Shown: positions 38,622 through 46,352 of the stretch, piece after piece
Layout: each line of letters starts with the position of its first letter
Position numbering within the stretch: position 1 is the stretch's first letter
Source of the DNA: Bin80 sp965261255
GTDB lineage: Bacteria; Bacteroidota; Rhodothermia; Rhodothermales; Bin80
Direction of reading: 5' to 3'
Length of the DNA stretch: 64,000 nucleotides
NCBI GenBank assembly: GCA_965261255.1
Contig: CBDHCQ010000004.1
Coordinates: forward strand, 1,116,001 to 1,180,000
Notes under the pieces: generated by a model
Told to the model about the DNA's origin: nothing
What the model saw: the letters and a program-made list of their open reading frames with translations, nothing else
The model's database searches: none
Position numbers and translations under genes: made by a program

Positions 38622-39511
38622 TATTTCTTGGATTTCTTGTAGTCGCGGATCTCCTGTCGCACGGCTTCGACTGTATCACCCTCGAGCACGATCAGATTTG
38701 GAGTATCCTGATCTATTATGCGGGCTCCGAACTTGGGCAGGTGCGTGGCTTTTGCTCGCTCCGTATATCGTCCGATGCGGATTCCCATGTAAGTCTCCTC
38801 AGCCGATTTCTCATCGAGAAATGGATATCCTGTCAAGTATCCAGCTCCCCACGATCCGAGTTCCATCTCCCTGATCTTGATCTTCAGATCCACCACCGAG
38901 TTGTTGTCCTCGGTCATAAGTGTGCCGTCAGGGATTGACATCAGATTGTCGGTCAAGGCTATGAATCTCGGCTTCTTCATATCCTTCCGGATGTACTCAT
39001 GAAGCCGATAACCTCTGTACTTCCCGATGTCCGTATATCCTGCTCTCTTCGCGGCCATTAGGAATTGGGCTACATCAGACTCTTGATATTCTCTCTTCGG
39101 TGGAGGTTGGCCGGGATGTCTCACTGGACCGTACTTCTTCTCAATGTCTGACATCAGCATTAGCTTAGGTCCCTCAAAAGTATCCTCGTCGACGGCCATG
39201 AACTTGACCAACTGGCCGAGTGTTGGTCGCGATAATTCCCGGTATCCATCAAGCACGGCATAGACTTTAGCAAAAAGCGGATCATTGCCCACCGCGATCA
39301 TCTTCCCGCCTTCATGATGTCTCCATGTGTAAAGATTAGTCATAACCGGGCCGTACTTCTTTTCGATGTCGGCTTCCGACATTTTGATCGGGCCATCAAC
39401 AATCCTTGAGGACATCAGAACATCGATGAAATTTTCATCATGAAACATCCTGTATCCCTTGTGCACTTTGTACACTTTGGCGGATTTCTCCTCTATCCCA
39501 ACAGCAATCAT
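38621..39511 (-). CDS. Hypothetical repeat protein, probably 5'-frameshifted
   Basis: An unrecognised 296-residue protein with two related units of ~65 residues, each with MIAVG, AKVY and GYR, ending in (M)SEADIEKKYGPV or (M)SDIEKKYGPV. Upstream of the ATG the same frame still reads TNLYEW, matching TNLYTW before the second MIAVG, so the true gene began earlier. An ATG at 39579 reads MLDGK and would join this frame if one G had not been lost near 39565. That ATG overlaps the stop of the next gene upstream (TAATG). The function is unknown. The KKYGPV repeats suggest a binding module. Confidence 0.55.
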   Translation of the reverse strand: MIAVGIEEKSAKVYKVHKGYRMFHDENFIDVLMSSRIVDGPIKMSEADIEKKYGPVMTNLYTWRHHEGGKMIAVGNDPLFAKVYAVLDGYRELSRPTLGQLVKFMAVDEDTFEGPKLMLMSDIEKKYGPVRHPGQPPPKREYQESDVAQFLMAAKRAGYTDIGKYRGYRLHEYIRKDMKKPRFIALTDNLMSIPDGTLMTEDNNSVVDLKIKIREMELGSWGAGYLTGYPFLDEKSAEETYMGIRIGRYTERAKATHLPKFGARIIDQDTPNLIVLEGDTVEAVRQEIRDYKKSKK

Positions 39512-39578
39512 CCGTTGGGGCTTGTCTCTGATGTCAGTCCATTCGTAGAGATTAGTAATAGTTACTTACCATCTAACA

Positions 39579-39947
39579 TTAAGGATCGGATTTATCAAGA
39601 TTATCATCTGTCCATCCGGCCATTGTTTTCGTGAAAGACTTGAACAGCTCCCTTGGCAAATCGCCATTTTGCTTCAGTGCCATCAGACGGCAATATTCGC
39701 GCAAGTAGTCGCGAAGCAACTTCTCTGAAACCATGCCCTGACGAATGAGGCTATCGAGATTCGAACGACCACGTTAATCTGTCTCACCCAAACTACGTAG
39801 CTTCTTCCACATAGTTATAAGCGTCCTCGGTACTTCGAACTCTGGCCATCTGTCAGTCAACAATTCGTGATGCCATGCAACTGGCTCAATTCGTTTCTTG
39901 CTGAAATTGTCAATGTCAGTTGGATTCAACGAAGCTCGTTGCCTCAA
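39579..39947 (-). pseudogene. Hypothetical gene interrupted by one stop
   Basis: On the minus strand, a frame from a TTG at 39947 reads RQRASLNPTDIDNFSKKRIE and, further on, WHHELLTDRWPEFEVPR. A TAA at 39774-39776 stops it. The same frame resumes with RGRSNLDSLIRQGMVSEKLL and ends at 39579 (NLDKSDP). Coding character is good on both sides. The second half could start at the ATG at 39734 to give 51 residues. It is the first of three coupled genes just beyond the tmRNA terminator. Not recognised. Confidence 0.45.
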
Positions 39948-39980
39948 TTCTTATGGTCCAAAAGGGAGGGCCCTACAAAA

Positions 39981-40017
39981 CAAAAAGAGGTCTCGCGCCG
40001 TGTGGTGCGAGACCTCT
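39981..40017 (-). terminator. Rho-independent terminator of tmRNA
   Basis: Perfect 11-bp stem (AGAGGTCTCGC at 39986-39996 with GCGAGACCTCT at 40007-40017) and a 10-base loop, followed on the minus strand by a T-run at 39986-39982. It starts five bases beyond the tmRNA 3' end. Confidence 0.92.
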
Positions 40018-40021
40018 GTCG

Positions 40022-40386
40022 TGGAGATGCCGGGAATCGAACCCGGGTCCGAAGAGTCGAACGATCAAGCGTCTACGTGTGTAGGTCGTCCTTAAAGTCT
40101 TGTCTGTGCCCTTTGGCGTGCGACCAATGCCGGGTCAGATAAAGGCTGATCAATACTCTATATGGAATGCAGCCGGAATTCGAAATAGAGTCCCCACAAT
40201 TGACGATGCCTTACAGACTGCCTGTGGGAGGGCGTGTCCGCAAAACAGATGGCGGGGTTATGCCGCCATCGCGTACGAGTAATCGTTCGCAGTTACAGGT
40301 TCCTGACGTAATTCACGAGCTCAAGTCAGGTTAGCTCGACACGCAACTTACCGCGCGATGCTGTCCGTCGAAGCCAGATCATCCCC
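40022..40386 (-). ncRNA. ssrA: tmRNA (transfer-messenger RNA)
   Basis: tmRNA rescues stalled ribosomes by acting first as an alanine tRNA and then as a short mRNA encoding a degradation tag. The 5' end GGGGATG pairs with CATCTCC at the 3' end to form the acceptor stem. The 5' part contains CTGGCTTCGACGG and the 3' part the T-arm GGGTTCGATTCCCGG. After the discriminator A the genome reads CGA, so CCA is apparently added later. The length is ~365 bases. A strong terminator follows. The tag frame lies inside at 40258-40290. Confidence 0.96.
40258..40290 (-). other. tmRNA proteolysis tag frame (ANDYSYAMAA)
   Basis: From the resume codon GCG at 40290 the frame reads A-N-D-Y-S-Y-A-M-A-A followed by TAA at 40260-40258. 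The Ala-Ala end is the protease recognition signal. A stem (GATGGCGG...CCGCCATC) encloses the stop. Confidence 0.93.
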
Positions 40387-40491
40387 ATTAAGTCAAATAA
40401 CACCAAAAGTACGCCTGAGCGCAACCAAAGTTGCACCTACGGGAGCCTGTGTACGATATAGATCGTCTCGGCGTAATCGTGGTTGGCGAAG

Positions 40492-40947
40492 CTACCTACT
40501 TCGGACGCGGTCTCGCGAGATATCTGTTCCAACAGCCACGAGGTTGTGTGATTCAAATACCCGATCAATATCATGGATCACCCTGCGACGAATACTACGC
40601 TTCAAGAAGGGAATCTTGCTGCGCGATCCTGTAGCATAGATTCGATAAGGATGCACAAACAGGCGGACATGCCTGGAACCCACTGGAACAGCTTCCACTT
40701 GTACTACGACTCGGTAAATTATCCAATCGCGAATTTGCCGATCTGCGGTAGCCACAGTGTTTGGTGCCGGTGGAGGGATCAGCTCCCAGCCGGCTTCAAC
40801 GAGAGCTTCCTCAATGCGAGGCAACAGGGCAGAATACTCGGAGTCGTGCTCATAGTCTCTGTAGAGCGGGTACAGCGTGGGCGAACAGCCGGCGATCAGC
40901 AGTGCTGAAAGCCCCAATAATAGTACGGCAGGTGTTCTGAGGAACAA
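40492..40947 (-). CDS. Small predicted lipoprotein
   Basis: A protein of about 151 residues with a hydrophobic leader ending in ALLIAGC, a lipobox, then SPTLYPLYRDYEHD. A TTG start at 40947 gives a clean signal (FLRTPAVLLLGLSALLIAGC) and lies 10 bases after the upstream gene. An ATG at 40992 would add a non-signal-like 15-residue stretch and overlap that gene. The mature part has alternating strand-like segments (WIIYRVVVQVEAVPVGSRHV) and no known domain. It probably resides in the outer membrane or periplasm. Confidence 0.65.
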   Translation of the reverse strand: MFLRTPAVLLLGLSALLIAGCSPTLYPLYRDYEHDSEYSALLPRIEEALVEAGWELIPPPAPNTVATADRQIRDWIIYRVVVQVEAVPVGSRHVRLFVHPYRIYATGSRSKIPFLKRSIRRRVIHDIDRVFESHNLVAVGTDISRDRVRSR

Positions 40948-40957
40948 GAGTCCTGGC

Positions 40958-41758
40958 TCAGATAGATGCGGAGGGCATGGCGACCCTGTCAATTGAATGC
41001 TCCAGAAAATTTATCATTATTTCGTTAAATGCATCTGGATGTTCCATCATTGGAGCATGGCCACATTTCTCAATGAAATGTAACTGGGTTGATGGCATCA
41101 GCCGGTCAAATCTGTGGGCGACGTCTGGTGGAGTGATCTGATCTTCGGCTCCCCAGATGAGCAGTGTGGGTGCTGTAATATCTCCCAGGTCGTCAATTAC
41201 GAGATCTTTCATCGAGCTGCGAGCAACCCAGACTATTCGAAGCGCCCGAAGACGGTTTGTTGCCAGTTCATAAATCCGATCAATCAATTCTTCGGTTACC
41301 ATGGCCGGATCGTAGAATGATTTTTCTGCCTTGGCCCGAATGAAGTCGCGATCCTGGCGTCGAAAGGTTGAAGTGCCAACGTCCGTCTCATAAATTCCTG
41401 AGGAGCCAGACAGGACCAGCCCAGCGATGTGTTCTGGATGATCTATTGAGTACTTCAAGGCGATCTGGCCTCCAAGGGAGTTGCCGACCAACACCATAAA
41501 TTCCAGATCCATGAAGTCAGTGAATTCACGTACATACTGAACAAGCCCGCCTACGTTAGCCTGGCCGCGGGGCATCTCATCAATCGGCAGATATGGCACG
41601 ATTGCGCGGCATTTGCTCGTAGCCAAGGCCGCCGCTGCATCAAACCATCCTTCCGGGTTTCCCAAAAGGCCATGCAACAACAAGACTGGAGGTCTCTCTG
41701 AGCCATTGTTCAGATCAACATATTTGAAGCCGCCAGCGTGCTGGAATTCTAAAGTCAA
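40958..41758 (-). CDS. Alpha/beta hydrolase
   Basis: A 266-residue serine hydrolase of the alpha/beta fold. The nucleophile elbow is GNSLGG, after the oxyanion-region motif LLHGLLGNPEGW. The acid is the Asp in LIWGAEDQITPP and the base the His in EKCGHAPMMEHP. All three catalytic residues are present and in order. No signal peptide is visible. The substrate cannot be assigned. The small lipoprotein follows closely on the same strand. Confidence 0.9.
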   Translation of the reverse strand: MTLEFQHAGGFKYVDLNNGSERPPVLLLHGLLGNPEGWFDAAAALATSKCRAIVPYLPIDEMPRGQANVGGLVQYVREFTDFMDLEFMVLVGNSLGGQIALKYSIDHPEHIAGLVLSGSSGIYETDVGTSTFRRQDRDFIRAKAEKSFYDPAMVTEELIDRIYELATNRLRALRIVWVARSSMKDLVIDDLGDITAPTLLIWGAEDQITPPDVAHRFDRLMPSTQLHFIEKCGHAPMMEHPDAFNEIMINFLEHSIDRVAMPSASI

Positions 41759-41945
41759 CTTATTGTCTTGTTATAGCCAGTAAGAAAATATGATCACTAC
41801 TCAGGTAAAATATAAGTTTAACGGAGCAAACAACGGGTAAGCAAATCAGATTCTGTTGTTGGGAAGAAAATGGAACATTAAGCCGCTGTCTCAGGTATCA
41901 CGCCACGCTAGAGGTCTTACCTAATACCTAATCAATTATAGCTGT

Positions 41946-42041
41946 ATGCCCTGCGGCAAAAAAAGGAAACGTCACAAGATAGCGACGCATAAGCGGAAGA
42001 AGCGACTGCGTAAGAATCGCCACAAGAAGCGGAATCGTTAA
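41946..42041 (+). CDS. AURKAIP1/COX24-domain mini-protein (bS22-like ribosomal protein)
   Basis: A 31-codon gene encoding MPCGKKRKRHKIATHKRKK and ending in RHKKRNR. The MP(S/C)GKKRKRHKIATHKRKKRL pattern is the AURKAIP1/COX24 domain of Bacteroidota, related to mitochondrial mS38 and the tiny bS22 of the 30S subunit. More than half the residues are Lys, Arg or His, as expected for an rRNA-binding peptide. It is usually missed because of its length. A Cys stands at position 3 where Ser is common. Confidence 0.85.
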   Translation: MPCGKKRKRHKIATHKRKKRLRKNRHKKRNR

Positions 42042-42170
42042 GCTTGATCGGGTGACGACGGTCCATGGACCAAGAGTCCGAAAAGGTTTTTACGCGCCCA
42101 TAATTCGACGGCTGCTGCATTGCTTAGTAGTTACCGAGTTCGCCGCGCGTGACAAGAATTATTCAAGGTA

Positions 42171-42494
42171 ATGTCAAAAAATCATGGTTTAGGTAATGTC
42201 CCCCGAGCGTTGGGCTGGGGCCTGTTGCTTGGTGGCGGCATAGGCTTTACTTTGGGGCTCCTACTTGCCCCCGAGGAGGGTAGCCGATTACGCCGTCGAG
42301 TTACCTATCACCTGGAAGGACTGGCAAATCATATTGGAACCTTGGCGGAGACCATGAGAACGCCTAATGAGGACGCCGATGCTCGACAGAAGGGAGAAGC
42401 CCTGGTCGCAAAGGCGGAGGAGCAGGCGCGAGAAATCAACTCGCGTATGGATGAAATCCTGGGGTCTGCGTCAGCATCACGCACGGAGTCTTGA
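42171..42494 (+). CDS. YtxH domain-containing protein
   Basis: A 107-residue protein with one N-terminal membrane segment (LGWGLLLGGGIGFTLGLLLAPEEG) followed by a charged helical tail. The glycine-rich GxxxGxxxGLLLAPxxG pattern is the YtxH family signature. It is likely membrane-anchored with a cytoplasmic tail. Relatives are often stress-linked but their function is unknown. The TGA stop overlaps the TTG start of the next gene, suggesting co-translation with yaaA. Confidence 0.85.
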   Translation: MSKNHGLGNVPRALGWGLLLGGGIGFTLGLLLAPEEGSRLRRRVTYHLEGLANHIGTLAETMRTPNEDADARQKGEALVAKAEEQAREINSRMDEILGSASASRTES

Positions 42495-43303
42495 GAAGGG
42501 GTACTATTGACGACCGCTTTGCAGTCTTGGCTGCACCGGCAGATATTATGGTGAGTGGAGGTAATCCTTTTGCTCCCGACGTATTTGACTACCGCTCAAA
42601 GACTACGTTCAATTACTTTCATCAGTTGATTCCCGACCGTCGACGAGTCCTGGATCAACTTCTGGGGGCTATTCAACGCGACGAGACCGAAGCGCTGGAA
42701 GATATCTTCGGCAAAGGGAGATACGAAGACGTACGGGAGTTGACAAAAGCCATCTATTCTGCGCCGCTAATGGCAGCGCGCAAACGATTTGAGCCGGATC
42801 CGTTCTACAGTGCGGTTGACTTTGAGGGGCTGCCTACGGGAGCGCAGCGCAGGCTTCTGGAAAACAGTGCTATCGTAAGCGGGTTGTTCGGTCTCTTGCG
42901 CCCCGATGATCTGGTGCCAGAGCACAGCCTCAATCTGTCCGCAGCTATTCCAGGCATTGGATCCTTGATTTCTTTCTGGAGGCCCCGCATCAGTCCACTG
43001 CTTAACAAGGTGGTTCAGGGTCGCTTTGTCTGGGATTTGTTGCCGGAATCATTTCGGGATGTATGGGATGATGATGAATCCCACCATGGTCGGGGGCGTG
43101 TCAAGTTTATGAACGCGAATGGACGCGAGGTTAAGATGGATACCGTTTATCGCGGGCAGATGATGAACTTTATTGTTCGAGGGCCGATTGTTGAGCCGGA
43201 GGTGTTGGCTGATTGGCGTCATCCAGGAGGTTTCAAGTTCAGCCGGAAGAAGTCCGACCTGGAGGGCAGGCACAAGACAATTGCAATGGTTCGCCGCTAT
43301 TAG
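42491..43303 (+). CDS. yaaA: YaaA-like peroxide stress protein (UPF0246)
   Basis: A 270-residue member of the YaaA/DUF328 family, which in E. coli limits free iron and oxidative DNA damage. Family landmarks are the N-terminal strand VLAAPAD (ILLSPAK in E. coli), IVSGLFGLLRPDDLVPEHSL near residues 133-152, and the C-terminal YRGQMMNFIVR and HPGGFKFSR. The TTG at 42491 overlaps the previous stop (TTGA). The next ATG, at codon 20, would remove the conserved first strand, so TTG was preferred. It is slightly longer and more divergent than E. coli YaaA. Confidence 0.8.
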   Translation: MRRGTIDDRFAVLAAPADIMVSGGNPFAPDVFDYRSKTTFNYFHQLIPDRRRVLDQLLGAIQRDETEALEDIFGKGRYEDVRELTKAIYSAPLMAARKRFEPDPFYSAVDFEGLPTGAQRRLLENSAIVSGLFGLLRPDDLVPEHSLNLSAAIPGIGSLISFWRPRISPLLNKVVQGRFVWDLLPESFRDVWDDDESHHGRGRVKFMNANGREVKMDTVYRGQMMNFIVRGPIVEPEVLADWRHPGGFKFSRKKSDLEGRHKTIAMVRRY

Positions 43304-43311
43304 GCGATAGT

Positions 43312-44055
43312 ATGCCGGAGCTGCATGTCTTACTGATCCTGTTTGGTGTTGGTGCAGCGGCAGGAATGGTTAATGTGATGGCAGGGGGTGGTTCAACCCT
43401 CACACTTCCGGTGCTCGTCTTGCTCGGCGTTGATGCTGGTGTGGCAAACGGCACCAATAGGGTTGCGATCGTTATTCAGAATATATCGGCTACGTTAACC
43501 TTTAAGGCCGACAAAAAGACCCGCTTACGCAAGAGCATATCCTACGGGCTCTGGGCGATACCGGGTGCGCTGATAGGTGCATTTACGGCGACCAGAATTG
43601 AAGATGCTTGGTTTGAGCGGATCTTGGGTGTGCTTTTGATTGTGGTTGTATTGACCATGATCATTCCACGGAGTAATCCAGACTCCGAGTCAACAGTACG
43701 GAAATCTCCATGGTCTGGCCCCGTGCTATTGTTACTTGGATTTTATGGAGGGTTTATTCAGATGGGAGTAGGATTCCTGTTTATGGCTGTATTTTTTCAT
43801 CTGCTTCACATGGACCTAGTCTCTACCACTGTGCATAAAGTCGTTATTGTACTCCTCTATTCCATACCAGCATTGCTGGTCTTTGCAATTGCAGGAGATG
43901 TAGATTGGGTCTTGGGGTTGTCATTGGCTGCGGGTAATGCAACGGGAGCTGTTGCAGCGGCGAAAATAGCGGTACGGCGAGGAGAAAAGGCCATAAGAGT
44001 TGTGCTGATCGTCGCTGTACTGATTATGGCACTTAGAATACTGGGGATTCTATGA
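43312..44055 (+). CDS. TauE/SafE family membrane permease
   Basis: An integral membrane protein of 247 residues with about eight helices, of the TauE/SafE group linked to export of sulfite, sulfoacetate and other anions. The two repeated halves begin with GVGAAAGMVNVMAGGGSTLTLP and GFYGGFIQMGVGFLFMA, the usual inverted-repeat signature. ATG at 43312 was chosen, 8 bases after the yaaA stop. The frame is open upstream only as a shadow of yaaA. The transported compound is unknown. Confidence 0.88.
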   Translation: MPELHVLLILFGVGAAAGMVNVMAGGGSTLTLPVLVLLGVDAGVANGTNRVAIVIQNISATLTFKADKKTRLRKSISYGLWAIPGALIGAFTATRIEDAWFERILGVLLIVVVLTMIIPRSNPDSESTVRKSPWSGPVLLLLGFYGGFIQMGVGFLFMAVFFHLLHMDLVSTTVHKVVIVLLYSIPALLVFAIAGDVDWVLGLSLAAGNATGAVAAAKIAVRRGEKAIRVVLIVAVLIMALRILGIL

Positions 44056-44226
44056 GGGCTTGTCCAGTTGCGTCAGGGTGAATGCTGTGTTTAATGCTTG
44101 CCAAGCGCACGTTGATGAGCTTTAATAGACATTCGGCTGGATCTGGGGAATTATCCCACAGGTTTTCTGGGACAGATGCTGACATATGACGTATGCCCTA
44201 AGGAGGCCAACCAGTGTTGATAGTCA

Positions 44227-44898
44227 ATGGAGAATAGTCTGAGCTTAACCGTACGTGGAGGGGGGCATAAGTATGGGTGCAGAAGGATTTTCAGCAATGT
44301 TGAGCTGGCACTGTTGCCAGGGGAGATACTTGCTATTACTGGTGCAAATGGTTCGGGGAAGTCTACATTGATTAGGATTCTGGCTGGCGTTCTTCAACCA
44401 ACCGAGGGGGAGGCGGAACTAGTTTTGGATGGACAATGCATATCAGATGAGTTACATCCGTTAAATGTAGGTATTGTGGCCCCGTACATAAACGTGTATG
44501 AAGACCTTACTCTGCGTGAGAACCTTACCTTTATAATGCGAGTGCGTTCAATGAATGAGCAGATGGAGCATATAGAGTCTACTGTCGCAGAAGTTGGATT
44601 GTCAGACTGGATTGATGCGCAGGTAAGTACATATTCGACGGGGATGCAGCAGCGGGTACGCTTTGCAGCTGCATTATTGCACAGGCCTAGGGTACTGCTG
44701 CTTGATGAACCCATGTCAGGTTTAGATGCGAAGGGTAGGGCAGTATTTGAGAAAGCCATTTCCCGTGCGCAAGAAGCAGGACATCTGGTTGCTATAGCCT
44801 CTAACTCCAAGGATGAGATCCGTTTCACAAACCGCTCGCTGTGTATTGAAGATTATGCACCCGGATCAGCCGCTCCAGTGCTGCCATCAAGCAAATAA
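44227..44898 (+). CDS. ABC transporter ATP-binding protein
   Basis: A 223-residue ATPase subunit with Walker A GANGSGKST (39-47), signature YSTGMQQRVRFA, Walker B VLLLDEPMSGLD and an H-loop replaced by Asn (AIASNSKDE where AIATH is usual). The lost H-loop His may weaken hydrolysis. No permease gene lies beside it. Short, simple ABC proteins of this type include CcmA (heme export), but nothing here confirms that role. Confidence 0.85.
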   Translation: MENSLSLTVRGGGHKYGCRRIFSNVELALLPGEILAITGANGSGKSTLIRILAGVLQPTEGEAELVLDGQCISDELHPLNVGIVAPYINVYEDLTLRENLTFIMRVRSMNEQMEHIESTVAEVGLSDWIDAQVSTYSTGMQQRVRFAAALLHRPRVLLLDEPMSGLDAKGRAVFEKAISRAQEAGHLVAIASNSKDEIRFTNRSLCIEDYAPGSAAPVLPSSK

Positions 44899-44933
44899 GT
44901 CGTATACTTTGGGGAAGCTAATACCATTGAATC

Positions 44934-45191
44934 ATGATACCCCGCAAGCGTAAGGGCATGATTATCAAGAACACGGACAAAAAGCCGTTGACCGTCAAGC
45001 TGAAGCACCGTGAAATTGGGCTCCCACCCGGGGGAACAGCACCGATTACTTCGGATGAAGTGATGGAGAATGCAATGCGTGATTTGCTACAAGTTCGCCA
45101 ACTGGCGATCGTTCGTCCGCTCACAGAGCAAGAAAATAAAGAGGTCCAAGGCCAATTTGCCGTTAAGACGAAATCCAAGGGACTTCAATGA
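44934..45191 (+). CDS. Hypothetical small protein
   Basis: An 85-residue basic protein, IPRKRKGMIIKNTDKKPLTV..., with GLPPGGTAPITSDEV in the middle. No known domain. Its stop overlaps the start of the downstream glycosyltransferase (ATGA at 45188-45191), so the two are probably translated together. No membrane segment or cysteine motif. A role near that enzyme is possible but unsupported. Confidence 0.65.
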   Translation: MIPRKRKGMIIKNTDKKPLTVKLKHREIGLPPGGTAPITSDEVMENAMRDLLQVRQLAIVRPLTEQENKEVQGQFAVKTKSKGLQ

Positions 45192-46306
45192 GGGTACTGG
45201 CACTCGAGCCTTGGTATGGAGGTTCGCACCGGAACTTCGTAGATGGACTTACCGAGAATAGTAGTCACGAGTATGAACTCGTGACGATGGCGGCAAGGTT
45301 CTGGAAGTGGAGACTGCAGGGTGGTGCGCAGACACTTGCACGCAAAAGCAAACAACTGGTGGAGAATGGTTTCACCCCAGATGTAATTTTGGCCTCTAGT
45401 ATGGTCAATATTCCGGCGTTTCTTGCTCTGAGCCGAAAAAATATCGGAAATGTACCGGTAGTCTACTATTTGCACGAGAATCAACTGACATATCCGTTAT
45501 CCAAGGAAGAAAAACGGGATCTGTCATACGCCTACATCAACTATCTGTCGTGTCTGGCGGCAGATCAGGTTGTATTCAATTCGGAGTTTCACTACAACGA
45601 ATTTATACGTGCCCTTCCCGGGTTGCTCCGTGTGTTTCCAGATTACACACATCTACATACAGTGTCGGAGATTCGTGCCAAGAGCAAGGTTATGCATCTT
45701 GGAATGAATCTCCAGGCACATGCACGCTATGCCGGCACGACAGATTCGGATGGGGGTTCACCGATTGTACTGTGGAATCAGCGCTGGGAGTACGACAAGA
45801 ATCCCGAGGCGTTCTTCAGGCTAATGAACAGGTTGGATGATGCGGGGTGTCGGTTTCGGTTGATACTCGCGGGCAAGCGTTTTGAGGAGCAGCCCTCAGA
45901 ATTCGACACTGCTTTTGAGCGCTATGCAGACCGCATTTTACACTATGGATATGCGGAGGATTTTGAGGAGTATAGCCGGCTTCTACATCGGGCTGATATT
46001 GTGGTATCGACGGCAGTGCATGAGTTTTTCGGCATAGCAATGCTGGAAGCGATTTATTGTGGTTGTCACCCGCTGTTGCCGAATCGTTTGAGTTACCCCG
46101 AGTTAATTCCAGAAAAGCTTCATAAGCCGTTGTTGCATGCTCCAATTCTGTACGACGACGAGGAAAGTCTCTTTACAACCCTGAAGGCGATGCTGATGGG
46201 AGAGGAAAGAGCCCTTCCACACGGAACGCTCCGCGGCATCGTAGAGCACCTTGACTGGTCTGTTCATGTAGAGCAGTATGACACACTAATAGCGTCGCTG
46301 CAATAG
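45188..46306 (+). CDS. tRNA-queuosine alpha-mannosyltransferase-like glycosyltransferase (DUF3524)
   Basis: A 372-residue GT-B glycosyltransferase. The N-terminus (VLALEPWYGGSHRNFVDGL, then TMAARFWKWRLQGGAQTLA) is the DUF3524 domain, found in human GTDC1, the enzyme that mannosylates queuosine in tRNA-Asp. The C-terminal part is a GT4 donor domain with the E-x7-E-like HEFFGIAMLEAIYCGCHPLLP. YYLHENQLTYPLS near residue 90 is also family-typical. The chemistry on tRNA is inferred from the family, and bacterial members could act on another acceptor. No queuosine synthesis genes are in the window. Confidence 0.8.
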   Translation: MRVLALEPWYGGSHRNFVDGLTENSSHEYELVTMAARFWKWRLQGGAQTLARKSKQLVENGFTPDVILASSMVNIPAFLALSRKNIGNVPVVYYLHENQLTYPLSKEEKRDLSYAYINYLSCLAADQVVFNSEFHYNEFIRALPGLLRVFPDYTHLHTVSEIRAKSKVMHLGMNLQAHARYAGTTDSDGGSPIVLWNQRWEYDKNPEAFFRLMNRLDDAGCRFRLILAGKRFEEQPSEFDTAFERYADRILHYGYAEDFEEYSRLLHRADIVVSTAVHEFFGIAMLEAIYCGCHPLLPNRLSYPELIPEKLHKPLLHAPILYDDEESLFTTLKAMLMGEERALPHGTLRGIVEHLDWSVHVEQYDTLIASLQ

Positions 46307-46352
46307 GATCCATCACGATGGACAGGTCCAATTGATCAACCTAGATTTCGCT

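Noticed and set aside
39755..39775. GTTCGAATC on the minus strand, like a tRNA T-loop
   Set aside because: No acceptor, D or anticodon arm can be folded around it, and it lies inside a frame with good coding character.
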